DNA of 56,329 nucleotides, taken from Methanothrix sp. Lineage in GTDB: Archaea; Halobacteriota; Methanosarcinia; Methanotrichales; Methanotrichaceae. Shown here piece after piece: positions 23,420 through 33,014 of this stretch. Position 1 is the stretch's first letter. Every line of letters starts with the position of its first letter. The notes under the pieces were generated by a model. The model was not told the origin of the DNA and searched no databases. It worked only from the letters and a program-made list of their open reading frames with translations. The position numbers and the translations under genes are program-made. The stretch is taken from contig JAGPMN010000004.1 of the NCBI GenBank assembly GCA_018052825.1, positions 1-56,329 on the forward strand. The letters are read 5' to 3'.

Positions 23420-23729
23420 TCATCCTCTTCTGCAGCGCCGCTACTGCCTCTTCACTGGAGATGCCTCTGGCCAGCAGCACCTTTCTGGGACTCTTCTGGC
23501 CGCTCAGAACCTCGACATCAGTTGCGGCAAGGCCCAGCACTGCGGCAATCTGCCCGGCAAGCTGGCGATTGGCCCTGCCCCTTGTTGGCTCTTCGGTAAG
23601 GCGGGCCTCAAGAGCCCTCCTCCAGGAATTGAAGCCGGAGGGCACGGCCATTCGCGTGCATCCCGGCACAACCTCAAAGCTGATGATGCAGCCCAGCGGA
23701 TGGGGTTTTACAGCTTCTTGCAAATCCAT
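23394..23729 (-). CDS. DUF167 (YggU/UPF0235) family protein
   Basis: A 111-residue protein with the YggU pattern: V-x-P-G-C/S-x-x-x (N-terminal strand), W-R-R-A-L-E-A-R-L-T-E-E-P-T-R-G-R-A-N, then V-L-S-G-Q-K-S-P-R-K-V-L at about 78-89. The family has a known fold but no settled function. It is first in a two-gene run with the Toprim protein and lies divergent from the purH-like gene with 88 bases between. Confidence 0.85.
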   Translation of the reverse strand: MDLQEAVKPHPLGCIISFEVVPGCTRMAVPSGFNSWRRALEARLTEEPTRGRANRQLAGQIAAVLGLAATDVEVLSGQKSPRKVLLARGISSEEAVAALQKRMIETAGQKD

Positions 23730-23817
23730 TGATGCGAAAAATGGCGCTCATCAGCCATAAAGCTTCTCTATTAGCATAAAGTTAAAATAGCGCCTGCTCT
23801 GAAGGAAGAGAGGTTCG

Positions 23818-25167
23818 ATGAAGATCAAGCACATCGTCGTTCTTCCTGGTCAGACCTCTGAGCCCATTCTTGCCGGGCTTGAGCAGCTTGGCCTGCAAAT
23901 CAGCAATCGATTTTCCAATGGAACGGATTGCCTTTTGATATGCAATTCCGGATATGAAATGACCCCTTCGGGCTCTCTTCTCATTCGCGAGGCACTGGCA
24001 GGAGGCACGCCGGTTTTGCTGGACGGCGACGGAATGAATTGCGCCGCAGTTTTGGATGAGATCAGAGAGACCAGCGACCTCTCAGAGAAGACCAGAAGAG
24101 GTCTGGAGGCTCATGCCCTCTACCGCTGTCTGCAGGCCGACGCTAAAAGGCTGGCAGAGCTGCAGGCCAGCCCTGATGGAAAGTCCCTCCCTCGTTATGT
24201 GGCCGCAGCCTACGAGAAGGTGCAGGACCTGCGCTACGGTGAGAACTGGCACCAGAAGGCGGCACTCTACAGCAGGGATGGCGAGCCTGGACTGTATCGG
24301 GCCAGGAAGCTGAACGGCAAGGAGATGTCCTATAACAACATGGTCGACGCCGAGACCGTGCTGGAAATGCTCATAGACCTCTCGCAGTACGATGGCGTTC
24401 CTGTCGATAAGCCCCTATCTGTCATAGTAAAGCACGCCAACCCCTGCGGCGTGGCTTATGGCGATACCCTGGCTGAGGCCTACCGCCTCTCATTTGCCAC
24501 GGATCCCAAATCCGCCTTCGGCGGTGTGATCGGCTTCAACCGGCCGGTGGACGTGGCTGTAGCCCGGGCTATAGGCGACAGCTTTGTGGAGGTGCTGCTG
24601 GCCCCCGGCTTTGAGCCTGAGGCTCAGAGGCTTCTCACCGAGAAGAAACCCAACCGCCGCGTGCTGGATATAGGCGACCTTCTGGAGAGGAAGGAGGAGC
24701 TTTACCGTGGATTTTACCAGAGGAGCATATTCGGGGGCATGATGCTTCAAGATTACGATACATGCGACATAAAGGAATGGAAGGTCGTCACCAGAAGGCC
24801 TCCCACCGGCTGGGAGACCAGAGCACTCCGCTTTGCCTGGAAGGTATCCAAGTACGTCAAATCCAATGCCCTGGTCTACGCCACCGACCGCCAGACCATA
24901 GGCATAGGCTCGGGACAGGTTAGCCGGGTGGATTCGGCCCGCTTCGGAGCGGAGAAGGCGGAGGAGCACGGCCTCTCCACCAGGGGGAGCGTAGCTGCCA
25001 CAGATTCCTTCTTCCCCTTCAGGGACGGCCTGGATCAGACATATGAGGCGGGTGCAGTGGCCGTAATTCATCCCGGAGGATCTATCCGAGATTCTGAGGT
25101 GATAAATGCCGCCGACGAGCACGGAATGGCCATGGTCTTCACGGGCATGCGCCACTTCCGGCACTGA
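23818..25167 (+). CDS. purH: PurH-like AICAR transformylase lacking an intact IMP cyclohydrolase domain
   Basis: A 449-residue protein. From about residue 110 it matches the AICAR formyltransferase half of PurH throughout: [16 protein letters not shown], the catalytic K205-H206 in KHANPCG, S-A-F-G-G, S-D/F-F-P-F-R-D, and the C-terminal M-R-H-F-R-H. The first 110 residues are much shorter than the cyclohydrolase half of PurH (about 200) and lack its S-T-G-G-T and G-R-V-K-T-L-H-P motifs, so IMP ring closure is probably not performed. A separate PurO would then be needed. The next gene starts 62 bases inside it. Confidence 0.88.
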   Translation: MKIKHIVVLPGQTSEPILAGLEQLGLQISNRFSNGTDCLLICNSGYEMTPSGSLLIREALAGGTPVLLDGDGMNCAAVLDEIRETSDLSEKTRRGLEAHALYRCLQADAKRLAELQASPDGKSLPRYVAAAYEKVQDLRYGENWHQKAALYSRDGEPGLYRARKLNGKEMSYNNMVDAETVLEMLIDLSQYDGVPVDKPLSVIVKHANPCGVAYGDTLAEAYRLSFATDPKSAFGGVIGFNRPVDVAVARAIGDSFVEVLLAPGFEPEAQRLLTEKKPNRRVLDIGDLLERKEELYRGFYQRSIFGGMMLQDYDTCDIKEWKVVTRRPPTGWETRALRFAWKVSKYVKSNALVYATDRQTIGIGSGQVSRVDSARFGAEKAEEHGLSTRGSVAATDSFFPFRDGLDQTYEAGAVAVIHPGGSIRDSEVINAADEHGMAMVFTGMRHFRH

Positions 25168-26647
25168 GCTAAAGCCGCAGGGCGGCAGAGCGGCCGCGGG
25201 GCTGGCTTGTTCTCTGGCCATTCTCTTTCTTCTCCTTTCAGCCGTCCAGGCCAGCACCATTGATGCCGGCAGCAATATTCAGGCGGCCATAGATTCTGCA
25301 TCAGCCGGAGACATCATACTGGTATCCGCCGGGGATTATGGCAGCTTCCTGGTGGACCGGCCCGTGACCATCATGGGCGAGGGCGAGCCCTGTCTCTATG
25401 CAGGGCTGCAGAGGCCGGCCATAGAGGTGAAGAGCGACGGCGTTGCCATCAGCGGATTTCGCATCAAAGGTGTGGGCAAGGATACCACTGCCAAGTTCAA
25501 CTACTACATGCAAAATCCGGCTGCTGCGGCAGGAGCGAGCCTGGACGATCCCAACTCAGCGATCGTGGTGAAGGGCGGCGGATTCGCACTGAATAACACC
25601 ACCATCTACGGGGCACAGGTTGGGATTTCGGCCGAGAGCATAAGGGGAGTCCTCCTGCAGAATGTGACCCTGGAGGGCTGCGATACTGGAGCCTCCATAC
25701 TGCAAAGCCACAGCATCACAGTATCTGGCTGCCGGATTTCCGGCTGCAAAAAGTACGGCCTGGATGTGGAGAGCTCCTCTGGCGTGCGGGCGGACAACAA
25801 CAGCGTCATAAATAACAGCAATGCTGGAATGCTGCTCAAAGAATCGAGTGGAGGCGTGATCCAGGACAATATCCTCTCCCAGAACACATTCGGCCTGTCC
25901 CTCTGGAACTCATCCGAAAATGAGGTGAGGCGAAATCAGGCAGAACATAATCGCTACGGGATACTGGTTACGGATTGGTCCAGCCACAACAACATCACCG
26001 ACAATGTGGTCAGGGACAACAGCAGGAGCGAGATTGTAGCCGGCTTTGGCATAGGCATCAGCGTTCAGGAGAACAGCAGCTACAATATGCTCCTGAGAAA
26101 TTCAGCCAGTGGAAACTTCAACGGCCTGGAGATATCAAGGGGCTGCCATCATAATGCCGTCTACAATAACAACGCCTCAGACAACAAGCACGGCATAAGG
26201 CTCAACGAGAACAGGAACAACCTCATATTCGGCAACAACTTCAATCGCAACGACATCAATGCCTATGAGAATACGAGCCTGAATATATGGAATACCACCA
26301 TGGGCAACTACTATAGCGACTATCAGGGCAGCGACGGCGACGGCGATGGATTCGGTGACGATCCCTATCCTTTGCCCGGTCCGCAGTCCGTCTCCATGGA
26401 CATGAGGCCTCTCATCAGCCCCTTCGGCACTGGGAACCTGGATATTGAAGCTCTCAGATCTGAGGTGGCGAAGTACGCGGTATTCGCTCCAGCAGTTGAG
26501 GAGCAGCCCACAGCCACCATGCAAAACGGAGTGGCGGTCATATCCAGGAAGACTCCCACCAGGGCTCCCAGATGGGATGACTCGGATTCGTTTGATGCCA
26601 GCGCTCCACCCTTCCAAAAGGAAAACAGCTTCTTGAATGGAGACTGA
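25106..26647 (+). CDS. NosD-like secreted parallel beta-helix protein
   Basis: A 513-residue protein: N-terminal extension, a signal/anchor helix (about 33-49, S-L-A-I-L-F-L-L-L), then [20 protein letters not shown], the typical start of NosD/pectate-lyase-like helices. Many N-N-x-I-x-x-N rungs follow. A Ca-binding-like [13 protein letters not shown] stretch precedes the C-terminal tail. It is probably exported and attached to the cell surface or sheath. ATG 25106 has GAGGTGAT just upstream and lies 62 bases inside purH; no later good start exists before the signal helix. Confidence 0.8.
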   Translation: MPPTSTEWPWSSRACATSGTELKPQGGRAAAGLACSLAILFLLLSAVQASTIDAGSNIQAAIDSASAGDIILVSAGDYGSFLVDRPVTIMGEGEPCLYAGLQRPAIEVKSDGVAISGFRIKGVGKDTTAKFNYYMQNPAAAAGASLDDPNSAIVVKGGGFALNNTTIYGAQVGISAESIRGVLLQNVTLEGCDTGASILQSHSITVSGCRISGCKKYGLDVESSSGVRADNNSVINNSNAGMLLKESSGGVIQDNILSQNTFGLSLWNSSENEVRRNQAEHNRYGILVTDWSSHNNITDNVVRDNSRSEIVAGFGIGISVQENSSYNMLLRNSASGNFNGLEISRGCHHNAVYNNNASDNKHGIRLNENRNNLIFGNNFNRNDINAYENTSLNIWNTTMGNYYSDYQGSDGDGDGFGDDPYPLPGPQSVSMDMRPLISPFGTGNLDIEALRSEVAKYAVFAPAVEEQPTATMQNGVAVISRKTPTRAPRWDDSDSFDASAPPFQKENSFLNGD

Positions 26648-26694
26648 ACAACTGGCCAGGAAGAATTATATCCCCGTCTGCCTTTTTTTAACCG

Positions 26695-27762
26695 ATGAGC
26701 CTGATTCGCGAAGGTGCCATTGAATTCGAGACGGAAGGCGCCTTCTATAATCCCAGGATGATATTGAATCGTGATATATGTGTGGCAATGGCCGGCAGCC
26801 TGGGCCTCTCCGAGTATCTCGATGCCCTCTCAGCCACCGGCATTCGGGGGCTGAGGGTGGCAGGCGAGGCGGGCGTGCAGAAGGTGGCATTAAATGACAT
26901 AAGTCCCCAGGCCACCGCCCTTATGCAGGCCAATGCCGCAAAAAACGCCCTGAATTGCACCATATACTGCAAGAGTGCCAATGTCCTCCTTCATGAGCGG
27001 CACTTTCAGGCCGTGGACCTGGACCCATTCGGCTCGCCCTCGCCCTACATCACAGCGGCCAGCCGCTCAGCCCTCTCCTATCTCTTCATCACGGCTACGG
27101 ATACGGCTCCCCTCTGCGGCGCCCATTTTTCGAGCGGTGTGAGAAAGTACATGGCCCGTCCCCTCCGCACCGGATACCACCGGGAGATGGGTGCCAGAGT
27201 CCTTCTCGGCCTGGCGGCGCGAGAGCTGGCACGCTGGGATAAGGGGCTGTCTCCTCTGCTCACGCATGTGACAGACCACTATGTACGGATATATCTCTCT
27301 GTGGTCAAAGGTGCAAAGGCTGCCGACAGGAGCCTGGACGGGATGGGCTATGTAGAGCACTGCTTTGCCTGCGGCAGCTTTAAATTGCTGGACGGCCCCT
27401 CTCCCGGAGGCGTCTGCCTCCACTGCCAGGGCAGGACAGAGGTGGGCGGGCCTCTGTGGCTCGGCCCCCTCCATGACCGGCAGGCCATTGCCGCTGCCCT
27501 CTCATGGGGAATCAGCCGCAAAATGCTGAGCAGAAGGGCGGAGAAGATCCTGTCCTGCTGTGCTCAGGAGATAGACGCCCCCATGTATTACGATTATCAT
27601 AGCATCTGCGATCGGCTTGCCATCACACCCGGCAAAATAGATCATGCTGTGGAGCGGCTGCGCCATAGCGGCCGCAGCGCCTCACGCACTCACTTTTTGG
27701 GACTGGGCATCAAGACAGATGCGAGCCTCGCAGATGTGGAGGAAGCTGTGAAGCTGAGGTAA
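26695..27762 (+). CDS. trm1: tRNA (guanine26-N2)-dimethyltransferase
   Basis: A 355-residue SAM enzyme. The N-terminal E-G-A-I-E-F-E-T-E-G-A-F-Y-N-P-R-M binding block, L-D-A-L-S-A-T-G-I-R-G-L-R (motif I), catalytic D-L-D-P-F-G-S-P (motif IV, about 105-112) and a zinc-binding C-terminal Cys set (C-F-A-C-G ... C-L-H-C) identify Trm1. It dimethylates G26 in tRNA. A TTATAT box about 23-28 bases before ATG 26695 suggests a leaderless transcript. It converges with traB; the 166 bases between carry a GGCACGAG...CTCGTGCC inverted repeat. Confidence 0.93.
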   Translation: MSLIREGAIEFETEGAFYNPRMILNRDICVAMAGSLGLSEYLDALSATGIRGLRVAGEAGVQKVALNDISPQATALMQANAAKNALNCTIYCKSANVLLHERHFQAVDLDPFGSPSPYITAASRSALSYLFITATDTAPLCGAHFSSGVRKYMARPLRTGYHREMGARVLLGLAARELARWDKGLSPLLTHVTDHYVRIYLSVVKGAKAADRSLDGMGYVEHCFACGSFKLLDGPSPGGVCLHCQGRTEVGGPLWLGPLHDRQAIAAALSWGISRKMLSRRAEKILSCCAQEIDAPMYYDYHSICDRLAITPGKIDHAVERLRHSGRSASRTHFLGLGIKTDASLADVEEAVKLR

Positions 27763-27928
27763 GGGCAAATCGGTTTTCCGACCTAAAACTTAATAAAGGA
27801 GAAGGGACCTAATAGTGATAGCTGCATTATGAAATGATAATGCAGAGATTCGCGGCACGAGGTGACGTTTATTACCCCCTTCATTGCTACTCCCTTTCGC
27901 ATCTCGTGCCATCCCTTCTTATGAGAAT

Positions 27929-29191
27929 CTAGATTAATCCTTTCAGCATCGCCGACGGATCCACCAGCCCCAGCCTCTGCCATATGAGGTATATGCTGAT
28001 GAACGTCCCTGCCATGGCTCCGACATTGGCGAGAGCTGCCACCAGTATGACCCTGAATAGACGGTTTTCCATCATCTGGGAGAAGCTGTCCGCCTGAGCC
28101 AGCCTCTTGAGGTCGGATACGGTCGGCTTTATCTTCCAGGCCTCCACCATTCCCGCAAACCAGCCTGCCGCTACGAAGGGATTGAGGGTGGTCATCCAGG
28201 CCACCATGAGCGCAGTGAGGACTGAGAGGGGATGGCCCCTGGCAACAAGCGCCCCCAGGGCAGATAGGCCGCCTGTGACCGCAAACCATATGGCGAAGGC
28301 TAGCAGTATGGCATGGCTGGACTGGGCGCTGACCAGCACAAGTCCGATGGTGGCCAGGATGAGAATGCTCACCGCAATCCCGAAGATCCTGGCAAATGTG
28401 ATTCTCTTGTTCGGCTTCTCATTCAGGCTCTCCATGGCGGGAATGTCCTCCGGATGGGCCAGATGGCGGGCTATGCCCTCTCTGTGCCCGGCCCCCACCA
28501 CCGCCAGCACCCTTCCCTGTTTGGAGAGCAGATGCAGGTTCCTGGCCAGGTATGCATCGCGCTCGTCAACCAGGGCATTGGCTGCGCCTGGAGAGATCTT
28601 GCGAAACTCCCCCACCATCTGGGTGACTATGTCCTCCTGGGTGATGGAGTCTATGTCGATCTTCTCATCTCCGCCCCAGCCCAGGGCAGGCGGCACCATC
28701 GACCATAATAGCTTCAGCTTATCGAAGAATCCCATGGCTGACCAGAAGCGCTGGATGGTGATCCCTACGTCCCTGTCCACCAGCGCCACTCGTGCACCCG
28801 TCCTCCTCGCAGCTTCTATGGCTGCCAGCATCTCCGAGCCGGGCTTGACCCCCATCTCGTCTCCGATCTTCCTTTGGGTGTAGGCCAAAAACCACTGTAC
28901 CAGGAATAAGTAGAGCTTTCCGCCGCTCAAGAGCTCACTGATCTTGATCTCCTTCGCCTCCTCCTGGCCGGTCAGCGCCCTGTAGCGGGCAGGACACAGC
29001 TCCACAGCCACAATATCGGGCCGCTCCTCCTCGATCCTGCTTACAACCTCGGCGACGCTCTTCTCAGACACGTGGGCGGTCCCTACTATGACGACCTCAT
29101 GAGTCTCGCCTCCTGTGACTGGCTCGGATCCAGGCACCACCAGCCGTGCGGCCGGCAGTGGCCCATCCTTCAACGCATCCGTGTTATCCAA
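27929..29191 (-). CDS. TraB-family membrane protein
   Basis: A 420-residue protein. The N-terminal TraB/GumN-type domain has V-G-T-A-H-V-S-E-K-S (about 35-44), V-A-V-E-L-C-P-A-R-Y, and V-V-G-A-G-H-R-E-G near 235. The C-terminal third has about four to five hydrophobic helices. TraB homologues are proposed peptidase-like membrane proteins, related to the Tiki proteases; the archaeal function is unknown. It is 12 bases downstream of the site-2 protease gene on the same strand, consistent with a membrane proteolysis pair. Confidence 0.85.
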   Translation of the reverse strand: MDNTDALKDGPLPAARLVVPGSEPVTGGETHEVVIVGTAHVSEKSVAEVVSRIEEERPDIVAVELCPARYRALTGQEEAKEIKISELLSGGKLYLFLVQWFLAYTQRKIGDEMGVKPGSEMLAAIEAARRTGARVALVDRDVGITIQRFWSAMGFFDKLKLLWSMVPPALGWGGDEKIDIDSITQEDIVTQMVGEFRKISPGAANALVDERDAYLARNLHLLSKQGRVLAVVGAGHREGIARHLAHPEDIPAMESLNEKPNKRITFARIFGIAVSILILATIGLVLVSAQSSHAILLAFAIWFAVTGGLSALGALVARGHPLSVLTALMVAWMTTLNPFVAAGWFAGMVEAWKIKPTVSDLKRLAQADSFSQMMENRLFRVILVAALANVGAMAGTFISIYLIWQRLGLVDPSAMLKGLI

Positions 29192-29203
29192 ATCAATTAC
29201 CTC

Positions 29204-30313
29204 TCATGCTCCCCGCTCGGAGGAGAGCTCAATGGCCCTGACCAGGTCTTCTCTGGAGAGTATGCCAGCCAGATGGCCACCGTCCATCACCGGCAGCCGG
29301 TGAATCTGCAGTTCATTCATCATCTTCATGGCGGTCGATGCCCTCTCATCAGGGGCGATCACATATAACTTTCTTGCCATCACATCACCCACTCGGGTGA
29401 CGGCCCGCTTCTCCTCTGGCACCCTCAACAGATCGCTGATGGTGACGATCCCTCGCAGGACTCCATCCTCGAATACAGGATAGCCCCTGTGCTTCTCCTT
29501 GAACATCAGCTCTTTGAGCTCCTGAAGTGTCATGTCTGGGGATACGTCTCGCACCTGCCGGGACATGATATCTGCGACTTTTATGCCCTCCAGGCTGAGG
29601 GAGATCTCGGTTGCCCGTCCCTCCTCGGCTGCCCCTACATAGACGAAGAATGCTACGAATATGAGCATGAAGTTGAGATAGAAGAGGCCGAGCAGAAACA
29701 TGAGCGTCGCGAAGATCTTTCCTATATCCGCCGCCAGCCGGGTGGCCTTTGCGTAGGGCATGCGCCCGGCAAACCAGGCCCTCAGAAGCCTTCCTCCGTC
29801 CATGGGAAAGGCAGGCAGCATGTTGAAGGCCATCAGCACCAGGTTCATTATGCCCAAAGTCCAGAACAAATTTGAGAGAGCACTGGCAGGAGAGAGGGCC
29901 GCAGATGCCTCCGATAGTGCGGCGAAGGCGAGGCCCAGAAGGCCGCTTGCGGCCGGGCCGGCGAAGGCCATCTTCAGCTCGAGGCCCGGATTTCTGGGAA
30001 GCTCCTCCATGGCAGCCACTCCGCCGAAGAAGTAGAGGGTGATGCTTTTTATGGCGACTCCGCTTCTGTGAGCGATAAGGGAGTGTCCCAGCTCATGAGC
30101 CGCCACGCAGATGAATAGAATGAGGGCAAAGGCGAGAGAGTAGATCCAGCGCACCGCCTGCGGCTCAATGTCTCCAAAGCCATACGTGCGGCCGTAGATA
30201 TCCTGGCTGAATGTGACAAAGGCCGCTGCAACATAAAGGATTATTAGAAGCAATGTCCAGTGCAGGCGCACAGGAATGCCCATGATCTTTCCGATCTCCA
30301 GCGACCGATTCAT
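29204..30313 (-). CDS. Site-2-protease-type (M50) metalloprotease with CBS pair
   Basis: A 369-residue membrane protein. The zinc site H73-E-L-G-H77 lies within a transmembrane helix and the third ligand is Asp172 in M-L-P-A-F-P-M-D-G-G-R. Five or six helices cover residues 15-230, followed by two cytoplasmic CBS domains (about 240-300 and 305-365). The family cleaves membrane-bound regulators; the CBS pair usually senses adenine nucleotides. A TATTAAT stretch about 21 bases before ATG 30313 could give a leaderless mRNA. A 17-bp inverted repeat lies 48-120 bases upstream. Confidence 0.93.
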   Translation of the reverse strand: MNRSLEIGKIMGIPVRLHWTLLLIILYVAAAFVTFSQDIYGRTYGFGDIEPQAVRWIYSLAFALILFICVAAHELGHSLIAHRSGVAIKSITLYFFGGVAAMEELPRNPGLELKMAFAGPAASGLLGLAFAALSEASAALSPASALSNLFWTLGIMNLVLMAFNMLPAFPMDGGRLLRAWFAGRMPYAKATRLAADIGKIFATLMFLLGLFYLNFMLIFVAFFVYVGAAEEGRATEISLSLEGIKVADIMSRQVRDVSPDMTLQELKELMFKEKHRGYPVFEDGVLRGIVTISDLLRVPEEKRAVTRVGDVMARKLYVIAPDERASTAMKMMNELQIHRLPVMDGGHLAGILSREDLVRAIELSSERGA

Positions 30314-30360
30314 GAAGGGTATACGACCTGCGGCATTAATAGACCTTTCTTTTATTAATT

Positions 30361-30433
30361 TTTAAAGTGAGCGGGTAGGAGAGTGGGGGTTCAGTGTGGA
30401 TTTCAAAAACTAGGATTACCCGCTCATTTTAAA
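30361..30433. repeat. 17-bp inverted repeat between the M50 protease and aldolase genes
   Basis: The arms 30361-30377 (TTTAAAGTGAGCGGGTA) and 30417-30433 (TACCCGCTCATTTTAAA) pair over 17 positions with one non-Watson-Crick pair (a G-U wobble when read on + strand RNA, an A-C mismatch on the minus strand). A 39-base loop separates them. A TATA-like ATTTATAT on the minus strand at 30449-30456 would place a transcript start near the outer arm. Confidence 0.75.
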
Positions 30434-30496
30434 GAGACAATGATAAAGATATAAATTTTTCCCTTAATGGCAAAAGCCCTGCCGGTACGCCCGCCG

Positions 30497-31060
30497 CTAT
30501 TGCCGATAGGCTTTTACCAGATATCCCACCTGGGCGCTATGCTCAACCATACAGGCCGCAGTATAGGCCTCGGTCAGGCTCTTTCCTGCGGCAAAGACGC
30601 CGTGGCTGCGCGCAATGCAGGCCTGATGCCCTACCAGGGCAGATGATACGGCCCCCCCCAGCTCCTCCGATCCCAGGCGGCCCTGCACTACGGGCACGGC
30701 TCCTAGGAATATCAGACCCTCGCTATCCAGGGGTATCACCTGCTCCGTCTCGAGAATCGACATGGCTACGGCATAAGGGGAATGGGTGTGAATGACAGCC
30801 CTGTGCGTTGACCGCTGGTATACGGCCCTGTGGACACAGGTCTCGCTGCTGGCGGTCTCATCCATAGGGCAGGGCCCTGCCAGATCCACCCGCACGATCT
30901 GGCTCTCATCCAGCTCATCCAGCATGCTCCCTGTACAGGTGATGAATATGCTGTCATCTACGGCTATGCTGATGTTTCCGAACCTGGAGCTGGTCAGGCC
31001 TGAGGCTACCGCCTTCCTTCCATAGCGAGCTATCTCCCTCCAAGGCTGCTCCTCATGCAT
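30497..31060 (-). CDS. Class II aldolase (L-fuculose-phosphate aldolase type)
   Basis: A 187-residue aldolase/adducin-family protein. The zinc His pair is in V-I-H-T-H-S-P-Y-A-V-A (about 95-105) and a third His in A-R-S-H-G-V-F-A-A-G (about 150-159). G-N-I-S-I near residue 28 binds phosphate. In methanogens the FucA-like enzyme cleaves fuculose-1-phosphate to dihydroxyacetone phosphate and lactaldehyde, a lactate source for F420. The exact substrate is inferred. The gene follows the subtilisin gene by 7 bases. Confidence 0.85.
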   Translation of the reverse strand: MHEEQPWREIARYGRKAVASGLTSSRFGNISIAVDDSIFITCTGSMLDELDESQIVRVDLAGPCPMDETASSETCVHRAVYQRSTHRAVIHTHSPYAVAMSILETEQVIPLDSEGLIFLGAVPVVQGRLGSEELGGAVSSALVGHQACIARSHGVFAAGKSLTEAYTAACMVEHSAQVGYLVKAYRQ

Positions 31061-31067
31061 GGCAGAT

Positions 31068-33014
31068 TCACCTTTTCTCCCGCAAATGGAAAGGGACCGT
31101 CAGAGAGTCCACCTCCCCGAACTTTCCCAGCATACTGACTTCAAGCCGGTATTCCCCGGGCGTCCAGAAACTTGTCTCCCACCGGGCGGAGTAGATGCCG
31201 TTGCCGTCGAAGTCGTCCATGGGGATCTCCATCTCCCTGTCCGGACCTCTTATATTGGCGTTTATGGATCTAATCTCGCCTACGGCCCGGGCCTCTATCA
31301 TGACCGCCTCGCCAACTGTGGCCTCCTCCTGGCTTGCATCCGCCTTCTCCAATGATGGTGCGGACAGCTGGGGGGAGCGCCCTTCGACCTTCTCCAATGC
31401 CCTGGTGAGATTGAGGGCTCCATAGCCGTAGCTATTATCCTGTCCCGGTTCGCCCAGGTCGTCTGCTGTCCTGGCGAGCGCCCTCTTAACGCCGGCAGTG
31501 TCGAGGTCGGGCCTCGCCTCCAGCAGGACGGCTGCCGATCCTGCCACCTGGGGCACAGCCATGGAGGTGCCGCTTAGCGAGCTTCTGCCGTTCCTCGATC
31601 CGGCCAGAGCTGACACCACATCCACGCCAATGGTGACCAGATCCGGCTTGATCTGGCCGCTGGCGGTCGGGCCGCGGGATGACAGATCGAAGATCTTTCC
31701 GGAACTGTCTATCGCCCCCACGGTTATCACATTCTCGGCATCGCCGGGAATTACTATTGATGAGGGATCAGGCCCGGAGTTTCCGGCAGCCACGCACATG
31801 ACCAGCCCCTTTTCCACCATCCTGTTGCAGGCGTCATCCAGCAGAGTGGAGCTGTCTGAGGGGCTTTCGCCTCCCACTGAGAAGGAGACCACATCTATCC
31901 CATAGAGATCTTTGTTCTCCAGGCAGAAGTCCAGGGCTTTGAGGGCATCGGACAGATAGCATGCTCCATCCCTGTCCATGACCTTGATCACAACCAGCCG
32001 TGCATCGGGAGCCACGCCCGTTCCCCTCTCGCCTGCTATGAGGCTGGCGCAATGGGTGCCGTGGCCGTTGTCGTCGTAGGCTTCGGTCTGGTTGTTTACG
32101 AAATCCCGGAAGGCCACAACCCTTCCTTTCAGGCTCTCATGGCCGGTGTCAGCTCCGGTATCTATGAGGGCTACGGTCACTCCCTCGCCGGTGTAGCCTC
32201 GATTGCTCCTGGGATCATCGACATATGTCCTGCCGCCGGAGGCTTTGCTGGTTGAGGATGATTCGGTGGATGTCGCTATCTTCAGCTTCTGGTCCCTGTA
32301 GATCCCCTTCACTCCATTCGTCCCGGCAATATTCTCCAGCCTGTCTGCCGAAACAGTCATGGTGCTTGCCGGCAGGATGTGGAGCTGATTTGAGGCGTTC
32401 TCGTGATCGCTCTGATTGCCTTCATGCAGCACTATCACCCTCACATTCTGGCTGCCCTGCCTCTCCAGGCTGTCTTCGATTTTGTTGCCGTTGAGGTCGT
32501 TCGGATCGCGAATGGTCAGCGTAGCCGACTCATCCTTTGATGCATTGCCCGTCTTGTCTTTGGCCACAATGGTGACACTATATTTGCCGGGTGGCAGGTT
32601 AGAGCCGCAGTAGCCCGTATACCGCCCGTCCCTGTCAAGGTCCAGCATGAGGTTCATGCGATTGCCTACTTCGGCATAAACCGCCTCCACGCCGGAGCCG
32701 TCGTGGACAAAGGCGTTGATCTCGCACCGCGGGTCGCCCGTCTTCAGGACGGAGGGGCTGACGCTCACCCCGTATATGACAGGAGGCCTGCCGTCATCGG
32801 CATTGGCATTGAAGTAGCTATTGTACTGCTTGGCAAACCAGATGCTGGCCTTGTTGTTCTCAGAGGCGTTTTGCATGGGAAAGCATGCCGCACAGCTAAT
32901 CAGACCGGCTAATAAAATAAAATAGGCAAATGACCTGGAGTTCACGCTTGCCCGCTGTATTTCATCTTCAAGATTCTTATATTTACTGGTCGGCTCACAT
33001 TCGGGCCTGGACAC
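31068..33014 (-). CDS. Secreted subtilisin-like serine protease (S8)
   Basis: A 648-residue protein. A hydrophobic signal/anchor segment lies at about 28-44, a pre-domain follows, then the S8 catalytic domain with Asp285 (A-L-I-D-T-G-A), His318 (N-G-H-G-T-H-C), oxyanion Asn412 (A-A-G-N-S-G) and Ser484 (S-G-T-S-M-A). A C-terminal beta-sandwich (about 560-648) ends the protein. The D-x-D-x-D-G stretches at 125-130 and 172-182 may bind calcium. The assigned start overlaps the rhodanese gene by 20 bases and is uncertain; a GTG near residue 24 would give a tighter signal peptide. It probably acts at the cell surface on neighbouring gene products. Confidence 0.9.
   Translation of the reverse strand: MSRPECEPTSKYKNLEDEIQRASVNSRSFAYFILLAGLISCAACFPMQNASENNKASIWFAKQYNSYFNANADDGRPPVIYGVSVSPSVLKTGDPRCEINAFVHDGSGVEAVYAEVGNRMNLMLDLDRDGRYTGYCGSNLPPGKYSVTIVAKDKTGNASKDESATLTIRDPNDLNGNKIEDSLERQGSQNVRVIVLHEGNQSDHENASNQLHILPASTMTVSADRLENIAGTNGVKGIYRDQKLKIATSTESSSTSKASGGRTYVDDPRSNRGYTGEGVTVALIDTGADTGHESLKGRVVAFRDFVNNQTEAYDDNGHGTHCASLIAGERGTGVAPDARLVVIKVMDRDGACYLSDALKALDFCLENKDLYGIDVVSFSVGGESPSDSSTLLDDACNRMVEKGLVMCVAAGNSGPDPSSIVIPGDAENVITVGAIDSSGKIFDLSSRGPTASGQIKPDLVTIGVDVVSALAGSRNGRSSLSGTSMAVPQVAGSAAVLLEARPDLDTAGVKRALARTADDLGEPGQDNSYGYGALNLTRALEKVEGRSPQLSAPSLEKADASQEEATVGEAVMIEARAVGEIRSINANIRGPDREMEIPMDDFDGNGIYSARWETSFWTPGEYRLEVSMLGKFGEVDSLTVPFHLREKR

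Noticed and set aside
27840..27915. GGCACGAG/CTCGTGCC pair as a CRISPR-like or mobile repeat
   Set aside because: Single pair between convergent genes, 8 bases long; more likely part of transcription ends.
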